Shown here: positions 24,607-31,376 of the stretch, in pieces
How the letters are laid out: each line of letters starts with the position of its first letter
Position numbering within the stretch: position 1 is the first letter of the stretch
Assembly (NCBI GenBank): GCA_013287135.1
Contig: JABDEK010000004.1
Span: forward strand, 1 to 64,000
Reading direction: 5' to 3'
Origin: Acidobacteriota bacterium
Lineage (GTDB): Bacteria; Acidobacteriota; Terriglobia; Acidiferrales; UBA7541
Length of the DNA stretch: 64,000 nucleotides
Made by a program: the position numbers and the translations under genes
The notes under the pieces: generated by a model
Told to the model about the DNA's origin: nothing
The model's database searches: none
What the model saw: the letters and a program-made list of their open reading frames with translations, nothing else

Positions 24607-24679
24607 CGCATTCTGTAATCGTTCTGCTAGTGGTGAGAGATCCGAATAAACCTCGCCTGTGACGCGAAGCCGTAATTAA

Positions 24680-24754
24680 CTACTTCCAAGCCGTTCGTGT
24701 GAGGGGTTTCGTTGGTTCCAGATTCTTTGCCTTCTTTAAGGGCTTCTTTGCCAT
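24680..24754 (-). CDS. Small lysine-rich peptide 2 (24 aa)
   Basis: The frame begins MAKKPLKKAKNLEPTKPL and ends with six more residues (TRTAWK) and TAG. A CGGAG sequence precedes the ATG. It shares 12 of its first 18 residues or more with peptide 3, encoded 47 bp upstream, and the same pattern with peptide 1. No promoter is visible in the 47-bp gap, so it is probably co-transcribed with peptide 3. The downstream terminator at 24576 supports a real transcript. Conservation among the three copies is in the N-terminal 18 residues, while the tails differ. Confidence 0.78.
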   Translation of the reverse strand: MAKKPLKKAKNLEPTKPLTRTAWK

Positions 24755-24801
24755 ACTTTTTCTCCGAGGGGATTGGCTCGATTGCCGAGCTCCTACACAT
24801 T

Positions 24802-24870
24802 TTACCTCAATACGATGAGGGTCTTCGTCTGCTCCAGCTTTTTTGCCTTCTTTAAAGTCTTCTTTGCCAT
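24802..24870 (-). CDS. Small lysine-rich peptide 3 (22 aa)
   Basis: The frame begins MAKKTLKKAKKLEQTKTL and ends IVLR before TAA. GGGAGA precedes the ATG at good spacing. It is the first gene downstream of a sigma-54-type promoter (24916-24931), with a leader of about 35 nt. The pattern MAKK-x-LKKAK-x-LE-x-TK-x-L is shared with peptide 2. The conserved N-terminal half with variable tail is what one expects of a leader-core arrangement, or of cationic secreted peptides; which applies is unknown. Confidence 0.78.
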   Translation of the reverse strand: MAKKTLKKAKKLEQTKTLIVLR

Positions 24871-24915
24871 GTGATTTTCTCCCAGACGCCCGCGTTTAAC
24901 GCACGGTCCTCTTAG

Positions 24916-24931
24916 TGCAAACATAATACCA
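24916..24931 (-). promoter_or_regulatory. Sigma-54 (-24/-12) promoter of peptides 3 and 2
   Basis: On the minus strand TGGTATTATGTTTGCA fits the sigma-54 consensus with exact GG-N10-GC spacing, followed by CTA as in the peptide 1 promoter. The two sites share TTGG at -24 and TTGCACTA at -12. The neighbouring gene at 25063 encodes a sigma-54 activator. Confidence 0.75.
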
Positions 24932-25062
24932 ATGTCAAAGAAAAACAACGCCGTCGTTAAGTTAAGGATTTAAAAGCTGTTAGAAGAATTGCGCAGTTCC
25001 ATCAGGTGCAAAGCCTGTCGTCATCTGTTGAAATTCTCAGCGGATCGATTAAAAACTCAATG

Positions 25063-26487
25063 CTATAGATTGTATTTACGACATAGATAGTTTAGACGGT
25101 TCCGATCCACGCCGAGTAATTTAGCCGCTTCTGCCCTCACTTGCTTGGCCTGCTCGAGAGCTTCTTGGAGCCACCGGCGTTCAAATGCTTCCATTTCCTT
25201 CTCCAGGTTGATTCCGCCGGAGGGCAGCCGAAACCGGTTCCGCGAATCCCGGCCGGAAGCCTGTACGATTTCACTAGGGAGGTCTTTCAGCGAGATCACC
25301 TCCCCGTCGGTCATGATAACCAGCCGCTGAATCGCGTTCTGGAGTTCCCGGACATTGCCAGGCCACGGATAGCGCTTAAGGGCCAGCATCGCATCATCGG
25401 CGATACGCTTCAAAGGGAAGCCGTTGGCGGCACAATAGACGCTCACGAAGTAATCTGTGAGCACAGGTATATCTTCCACTCGTTCGCGCAGCGAAGGCAC
25501 GAAAATCGGCACTACGTGAATACGGTAGTAGAGATCTTCGCGAAACCGTTCCTCCCGAACCATTTCCTCCAAATCTTCGTTGGTCGCGCTAATAAGCCTG
25601 AAATCCACCTTGATAGACTTTTTGCCACCCAATCGGGTAAACGACCTATCCTCGAGCACGCGCAGGAGCTTGCTCTGGAGTGCGGGCGTTAGCGTCGCAA
25701 TTTCATCGAGGAAAAGGGTGCCTTGGTGGGCTGTTTCGACCCTACCTTCTTTTGTGGCGACCGCACCCGTGAAGGCGCCTTTTTCATAACCGAAGAGCTC
25801 AGCCTCCATCAAACCTTCAGGAAGCGCAGCGCAATTCACGCTAACGAACGCGCGATTGCGGCGTGGACTTTGCTCGTGAAGAGCCCGGGCAACCAGCTCT
25901 TTGCCTACCCCGCTCTCTCCTCGAATGATCACGTTGGTGGTCGCCCGGGCCATGCGCTTGATGGAATCGAACACGTGGCTCATGGCGTCGGTCGAACCGA
26001 TCAGATCGCCATGCGCGCTCTTGCGGCTTATCTCCTGACGCAGAATGCGGTTCTCGCGCTGAATGTGTAATTTTTCAACAGCGCGCTCAAGTAGATGCCT
26101 AAGGACGTCTGTGTCGATAGGTTTAATGAAGTAGTCGTAGGAGCCTGCGTCGATCACTTTCAGTGCGGTGGCCTTCGTTTCGTCAGAACTGAGAACGATT
26201 ACAAGCGTGTCAATTTCGCTTCCCACCAGCCGGCCAAGCAGCTCGGTGCATTCACGAACTCCTGCGTCGCCGAGCGGAAGACCTAGCAGAAGAACGTCCA
26301 GTTCAGAACCTTGTAGAAGCCGATAAGCCGCTTCGAAGTCTTGCCCTTCGAACACCTCAAACTGCGATCGCAGCGCGGATGCAATCTTCGAGCGCAGGCT
26401 GTGGTCGTCATCTACAATCGCAACTTTGGGCTTTGTTACTACCGGGGTGATAGTGGTCTCCGGCGGGGAGCTGACATAAATGACCAA
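25063..26487 (-). CDS. NtrC-family sigma-54 activator with a degenerate receiver domain
   Basis: This 474-aa protein has a receiver-like domain (20-140), an AAA+ domain (160-390) and a Fis-type helix-turn-helix at the C-terminus (RAEAAKLLGVDRNRLNYLCR). The AAA+ domain has Walker A GESGVGKE, the sigma-54 contact loop GAFTGA, and TLFLDEIATL. In the receiver the acidic pair DDD (26-28) and Lys (FIKPID) are present, but the phospho-acceptor Asp is Gly69 (DVLLLGLPLGD). It is therefore unlikely to be controlled by ordinary phosphorylation. It lies directly upstream of the peptide genes with sigma-54 promoters and is the obvious candidate regulator (inference). No histidine kinase is adjacent. Confidence 0.92.
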   Translation of the reverse strand: MVIYVSSPPETTITPVVTKPKVAIVDDDHSLRSKIASALRSQFEVFEGQDFEAAYRLLQGSELDVLLLGLPLGDAGVRECTELLGRLVGSEIDTLVIVLSSDETKATALKVIDAGSYDYFIKPIDTDVLRHLLERAVEKLHIQRENRILRQEISRKSAHGDLIGSTDAMSHVFDSIKRMARATTNVIIRGESGVGKELVARALHEQSPRRNRAFVSVNCAALPEGLMEAELFGYEKGAFTGAVATKEGRVETAHQGTLFLDEIATLTPALQSKLLRVLEDRSFTRLGGKKSIKVDFRLISATNEDLEEMVREERFREDLYYRIHVVPIFVPSLRERVEDIPVLTDYFVSVYCAANGFPLKRIADDAMLALKRYPWPGNVRELQNAIQRLVIMTDGEVISLKDLPSEIVQASGRDSRNRFRLPSGGINLEKEMEAFERRWLQEALEQAKQVRAEAAKLLGVDRNRLNYLCRKYNL

Positions 26488-26586
26488 GCCCGCGTCGAGC
26501 CGATTCTAGGGGCCAAGAGCGGGACTGTCAACGAAATCGGTCCGCCCAACTTGAGCCGGCAGTCACTCTCGAAGCCTTACGGTAAA

Positions 26587-27612
26587 TCAGTGTGACGCCT
26601 TCCGCGGCGGCAGATATTTTTTATCGACCTTGGCGATCACCACATAATTCGGGTCCACCATTTCGGCCAGATGAACCGTTGCCACCTTCGAGAGCAGTTC
26701 GTAAGCGTCAAGCTCGGAGAGTCCGTAATCTTGATGAATCCACTGGATCAATTGTGTGAACGCGATGCGCAAACAATCGTCGAGCGGACGGTAAATGCCC
26801 ACGGCCATAATTTCGTTCTGATTCTCGAAGCGCGGCCATTCGATACGCTGTCCCTTGATAACTCGCACGCGCAGTCGAACCCGCAAGGGCACCTCGATCG
26901 CGGTGCCGGCGATTTCGCCGTCGCCCATGGCCGCATGCCCATCACCCATGTAGAGAAGCGCACCCGGCACGTTCACAGGCAACAGAAGCGTGTTCCCTAC
27001 ACTAGATTCCGACGCGTCCATGTTGCCGCCAAACTCAGCAGGAACAACCGAACTGCGGGCTTCGCCGTTTGCCGGCGCGACGCCTATGCATCCCAGAAAC
27101 GGATGCAGCGGAATTTTCACTGAGAAATTGGAATCGTGCGCTTGAAAAGTCGCCGTATTGTCGCCGGAATGGATCGGATAAAGCCATATTCGTTCGGGCA
27201 ATGCAGGCTGGATCATTGGCGTGTAGTCAGTAGAGTTAAGAGCGCCAAAACCCGGAGCGAATGCTCCGACTCCTTGAGATGAGTTCACTTCCAGATTTAG
27301 AAATTCGACAGCGATCGCATCGCCTGGTTCTGCACCCTCAATAAAAAAGGGCCCAGTTAGCGGATTGTCACCTTTCACCAGCGCCAGCGTGTCGCTCGGT
27401 TTCTGAATGGCATCGCCGAACGCATCCAGCGTGTTTGTTTCTAGAATGTCATCCGGACCGAGCCGCGCCACGGAAGGCGCCACTCCGTAAACATACTTAA
27501 CTGTTTCAAGCGTCGCGTGATATTTCACAACCGGATTTTCTTTCTGAGCTTCGACTGTTGAAGCGCAAATCGAAACGCTAAAGAAAATGGAAAGCACAAG
27601 TAATTTCATCAA
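26587..27612 (-). CDS. Secreted acetamidase/formamidase-family protein
   Basis: This 341-aa protein has a signal peptide (LLVLSIFFSVSICASTVEAQ) and matches the FmdA/AmdA family: GPFFIEGAEPGDAIAVEFLN, FLGCIGVAPANGEARSSVVP, the GGNMDASESSVGNTLLLPVN segment, and GDGHAAMGDGEIAGTAIEVP. Family enzymes hydrolyse short amides such as formamide. The predicted export is unusual for cytoplasmic nitrogen assimilation and suggests a periplasmic amide substrate. It lies 99 bp upstream of the sigma-54 activator in the same direction; a shared transcript is possible. Confidence 0.85.
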   Translation of the reverse strand: MMKLLVLSIFFSVSICASTVEAQKENPVVKYHATLETVKYVYGVAPSVARLGPDDILETNTLDAFGDAIQKPSDTLALVKGDNPLTGPFFIEGAEPGDAIAVEFLNLEVNSSQGVGAFAPGFGALNSTDYTPMIQPALPERIWLYPIHSGDNTATFQAHDSNFSVKIPLHPFLGCIGVAPANGEARSSVVPAEFGGNMDASESSVGNTLLLPVNVPGALLYMGDGHAAMGDGEIAGTAIEVPLRVRLRVRVIKGQRIEWPRFENQNEIMAVGIYRPLDDCLRIAFTQLIQWIHQDYGLSELDAYELLSKVATVHLAEMVDPNYVVIAKVDKKYLPPRKASH

Positions 27613-27750
27613 GCGATCCTCCTAATCCTTACGCACACGAAATGGAAGGGCACTCTCGAACACTAGAACTCTCGCAACGGGTTCGCGGGTTCGATAGCTT
27701 GTACCTTATGTTCCACTACGACAACAAGACCCTTCCTTAAATTCGATTGC

Positions 27751-27762
27751 CTACCTAGGTAG
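27751..27762. repeat. Perfect 12-bp palindrome in the amidase-receptor 2 divergent region
   Basis: CTACCTAGGTAG lies in the 293-bp gap between two divergent genes, and CCTAGGTA recurs about 55 bp further on. Such a pair may be a regulator site, but no factor can be named. The rest of the gap shows nothing else recognisable. Confidence 0.4.
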
Positions 27763-27905
27763 ATTTCTGGAACTGTAATGCTCTAAAAACTGAATCATCC
27801 TAGGTATGGAATCGAGGCCCGGGAAAGTTTGGCCATATATCCAGCCCGTGCGACTCCTATCCAAGGATGACCGTAGGAAACTCTATTGGTGGATAAAAGG
27901 GCCAG

Positions 27906-30900
27906 GTGCTGCGGGCAAAACGTATGAGATCACCGGCTCGAGGAAATTCGAGTCGTTTGCACGAGTATGAGCTCTTGGTTCTTTTTGTATTTTGGTTGCT
28001 AACGGGATATCCAAGTCCAGCGCAAGAGTCTGCCGTTCCGCCGTCAACAGTATCTGGAATCGTTCGGACTACTGAAGGTACCCCGATCCCCGGTGCTACA
28101 GTGCGTTTGATCAACACCGATACCAACAAAGTTTGGGTCAGTTGGACTGACGAATCCGGCAAATTCGAATTTCCCCAAATTGCAGCGGGACCTTACCGAA
28201 TAGAGGAAAGCCAGCTCGGCTTCGCGCAAGCATCCTTGATAGTCGAGGTCCCCATGGTTCCACCCGGACCAGTTCCAGTAATCTTGCGTGTTGCGACTCT
28301 GGCTGAATTGTCCGCTGCGCCAGCTACTCCCTCGAATAAGCCGCATGCTCCCGGCAACAGAAGTAACGCCCAGAACCCCGCTGCGAACTCTGCGAACGCG
28401 CCAGGCCAAGGAGGAGCCCGAGGGCAATTACCGGCTGGAGCAGCCAACGCGGTTCGCGAGGGGCTGGCCGGTGGTTTCGAAGAAACTGAGCTCACTGGCG
28501 AGGGAACGAACGCAGCAGGCGCAGAAGCGAACGGCGCTGCGAACGCTGGACCGCAGGCAGGAGTTTCACTCCCGGCCACTGCCAATTCAAACGCGACTTC
28601 TGACTCATTCTTGCTGCAAGGAACAGTGGGTCAGAGCCTCACCTCTAACGGACCGGGAGGTTTCGGCGGCCTAGGGGGTATAGTGCCCGGCACTCCCGGC
28701 GACCAAGGAGGAGCTGGAGGTCGTGGCGGCCGCGGCGCCGGACAACTGTTCGGTCAAGGTGGAGGACTAGGGGGCGGCCCGGGTGGCGGAGGCGGTGGTA
28801 CGGGAGGAATGTTCGGCGCACGCGGGAGATTAAACCGGCAAAGTGTAAACCGCGTGCGATTCAGCTTTTACGATCGCTACGAAAACTCCGCGTTCGATGC
28901 CAAGCCTTATTCACTCACAGGCAATCAGGTGCCCAAGCCCAGCCATTATGACGAACGTTTCGGCGGCAACCTCGGCGGGCCGTTAAAAATTCCTCACATT
29001 TACAACGGCAGCGACCGCACATATTTTTTCGTCAACTACCAGCATGAAATCCAATCCAGCGCACTGGACACCTATTCCACAGTTCCCACCGCAGCCGAAC
29101 GTAGCGGAAATTTCTGCGGTCTCGGGGTCACCATCTATAATCCGTTTTCAAACTTCACCGGACCACGCACTCCACTCGGCAATGGTTGTCAAATCCCTGC
29201 GATCAATTCCGCCGCAGCAGGACTTCTCGCTTTTTATCCTATGCCGAATCTGCCGGGAATGGTGCAGAACTATTTGCTGCAAACTACAGTGCCGATCAAT
29301 AACGACATTTTGAATCTCCACGTGCTTCACACCATCAATTCCAAGTTCAGTTTGAATGGCGCCTACAACCTGAATTCCCAGCGTCAGAATACATTTGGCA
29401 ATTTCCTGAGTACCGCCGGAACTCAATCAACGCTGAATCAGGCAATCACACTCGGACTCTCACACAACTGGACTGCGCATCTGGTGGAAAGCACGCAATT
29501 GAATTGGAGCCGCAGTCGCGTTCAAATCCTAAGCGATAACTCTTTCAAAAATGACATCGCTGCAGATCTGGGAATATCAGGCGTATCCACCGAACCCCTC
29601 ACCTACGGTATCCCGGCGATCAATTTCAGCAGCATTTCCGATTTGAACGATCCACTCCCTTCTCTCGTTCGCAACCAGACGCTCCGATTTGGAGATAATT
29701 TGCGGTGGGTGCGCGGAAAACACACCGTGACTTTCGGCGGCGAGGTTCGTCGCATCCAACTCAATGCCGACGCCAATCCTCAGCCGCGCGGCCTGTTCAA
29801 TTTTACCGGCGTCATGACCTCACAATTAACTTCGACCGGCCAGCCGGTGGCGCCCAATCCTCAGACCGAGCCCTTCTACGAGCTCGCCGATTTTCTCTTG
29901 GGCGTTCCCTACAGCACGACAGTCCAGTTCGGTCCGAACGCCTACTTGCGAAGTTGGGATTTTATTGCCTATGCGCAGGATGATTGGCGGGTGAACAAGC
30001 AGCTCACTATCTTGTATGGCCTCCGCTACGAGACCGTTACCCCGCCAGTGGATAAATACAACCGAATTGCTAACTTGGATTTGAATTCCACGGCCACCGC
30101 TGTCGATGTGGTCACGCCGGGCGCGGTGGGAATGTTTAACGGCCGCTATCCGCAAGCGCTGATCCACGGCGATTACGGCAATTGGGGGCCGCGCATTGGA
30201 TTCGCCTGGGTGCCACAAACGATTAAACCGAAGACAGTTGTTCGCGGCGGCTTTTCGATTTTTTACAACGAAGGAATTTACAACACTCTCGCCCAACAAT
30301 ACTTAGAATACGAACCTCCTTTCGCTACTTCGGAGAATCTCATTACCTCCGCCGCTCAAGTTCTGACGCTTCAGAATGGATTTCCCAGCACCAGCACAAT
30401 ATCCAACAAGGGCGGCGTAAATCCCTTTTACAAAAATGGATACGCAGACATTTGGACCTTAGGTACCGAAACATCGTTTACGCAAAATTGGATTTTGGAT
30501 CTGACCTACACCGGCACGAAAGGTACAAATTTGGATTTGCTTCGCGCGCCGAATCGCGCTCCTTTGGGCACCAGCCCTCTGAACACACAGATTTCTTTGC
30601 GAATTCCCGGCGCCAATAGCTTCTATTACGATCAATCTGGCGCGAATTCAATTTACAACGCACTCCAAGTGCGGTTGGTTCATCGCTTCACGCGCGGTAT
30701 TTCCATCCAAGGGTTCTACACTTTTTCAAAATCGCTTGATAACGCTAGCACCATCGGCGGAACCACACCGATCGTGGTCCAGCAGGATGGCAAGTTCGCC
30801 GCAGAGCGCGGACTTTCATCATTCGACGTCCGGCATCAGGTCCGCATGTTCTCCGTGTATGAGCTCCCATTTGGTGAACACCATCGCTATGGCAATCATG

Positions 30901-31376
30901 GATGGGCGGAACACGTTCTCGGCAATTGGCGGCTGCAGAACATCATTACCTGGCAGACCGGAAATCCCTATACGGCTTATCTCGGCGGCACAGCATCAGA
31001 TAACGGGACAGGAGCGAGTTTTTCGCTGCGCGCGGATCAAGTCGGAAATCCAAACGTTGGCATTTGCGGCGGAGGACCGCTCACTTTTTTCAACACCGTT
31101 GCTTTCGCTACGCCGCCTGCCACGGATTATGGCAATGAACACCGCGGCTCGATCGGAGGCCCTTGCAAGTTTAATTGGAACGCCTCTCTCGCGAAATCTT
31201 TCCGGTTCGGTCCGCAAGAGCGCCATCACTTGGACGTTCGTTGGGAAGTTCAGAATCTTTCCAATACTGTAAGTTTTTCCGGGCTCGTCACCTTGTTGGG
31301 CTCGTCAACATTCGGACGTGTTACTGGCACGGGAGCCATGCGAACCATGGATGTTATGATCCGGTATAACTTCTGA
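27906..31376 (+). CDS. Oar-like TonB-dependent receptor (2) with a glycine-rich insert
   Basis: This 1156-aa protein (GTG at 27906; ATG at 27924 possible) has a signal region, a carboxypeptidase-regulatory-like domain (VSGIVRTTEGTPIPGATVRL), a disordered Ala/Asn/Gly-rich stretch of about 170 residues including a nearly pure Gly/Arg segment around 255-310, then a beta-barrel starting at RFSFYDRYENSAFDAKPYSL. GGNLGGPLKIPHIYNGSDRT and the TYTGTKGTNLDLLRAPNRAP region match Oar-like receptors. The classical plug domain is replaced or shortened by the low-complexity part. Its stop overlaps the VWFA gene start (TGATG), so the two are translationally coupled. Confidence 0.85.
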   Translation: MLRAKRMRSPARGNSSRLHEYELLVLFVFWLLTGYPSPAQESAVPPSTVSGIVRTTEGTPIPGATVRLINTDTNKVWVSWTDESGKFEFPQIAAGPYRIEESQLGFAQASLIVEVPMVPPGPVPVILRVATLAELSAAPATPSNKPHAPGNRSNAQNPAANSANAPGQGGARGQLPAGAANAVREGLAGGFEETELTGEGTNAAGAEANGAANAGPQAGVSLPATANSNATSDSFLLQGTVGQSLTSNGPGGFGGLGGIVPGTPGDQGGAGGRGGRGAGQLFGQGGGLGGGPGGGGGGTGGMFGARGRLNRQSVNRVRFSFYDRYENSAFDAKPYSLTGNQVPKPSHYDERFGGNLGGPLKIPHIYNGSDRTYFFVNYQHEIQSSALDTYSTVPTAAERSGNFCGLGVTIYNPFSNFTGPRTPLGNGCQIPAINSAAAGLLAFYPMPNLPGMVQNYLLQTTVPINNDILNLHVLHTINSKFSLNGAYNLNSQRQNTFGNFLSTAGTQSTLNQAITLGLSHNWTAHLVESTQLNWSRSRVQILSDNSFKNDIAADLGISGVSTEPLTYGIPAINFSSISDLNDPLPSLVRNQTLRFGDNLRWVRGKHTVTFGGEVRRIQLNADANPQPRGLFNFTGVMTSQLTSTGQPVAPNPQTEPFYELADFLLGVPYSTTVQFGPNAYLRSWDFIAYAQDDWRVNKQLTILYGLRYETVTPPVDKYNRIANLDLNSTATAVDVVTPGAVGMFNGRYPQALIHGDYGNWGPRIGFAWVPQTIKPKTVVRGGFSIFYNEGIYNTLAQQYLEYEPPFATSENLITSAAQVLTLQNGFPSTSTISNKGGVNPFYKNGYADIWTLGTETSFTQNWILDLTYTGTKGTNLDLLRAPNRAPLGTSPLNTQISLRIPGANSFYYDQSGANSIYNALQVRLVHRFTRGISIQGFYTFSKSLDNASTIGGTTPIVVQQDGKFAAERGLSSFDVRHQVRMFSVYELPFGEHHRYGNHGWAEHVLGNWRLQNIITWQTGNPYTAYLGGTASDNGTGASFSLRADQVGNPNVGICGGGPLTFFNTVAFATPPATDYGNEHRGSIGGPCKFNWNASLAKSFRFGPQERHHLDVRWEVQNLSNTVSFSGLVTLLGSSTFGRVTGTGAMRTMDVMIRYNF

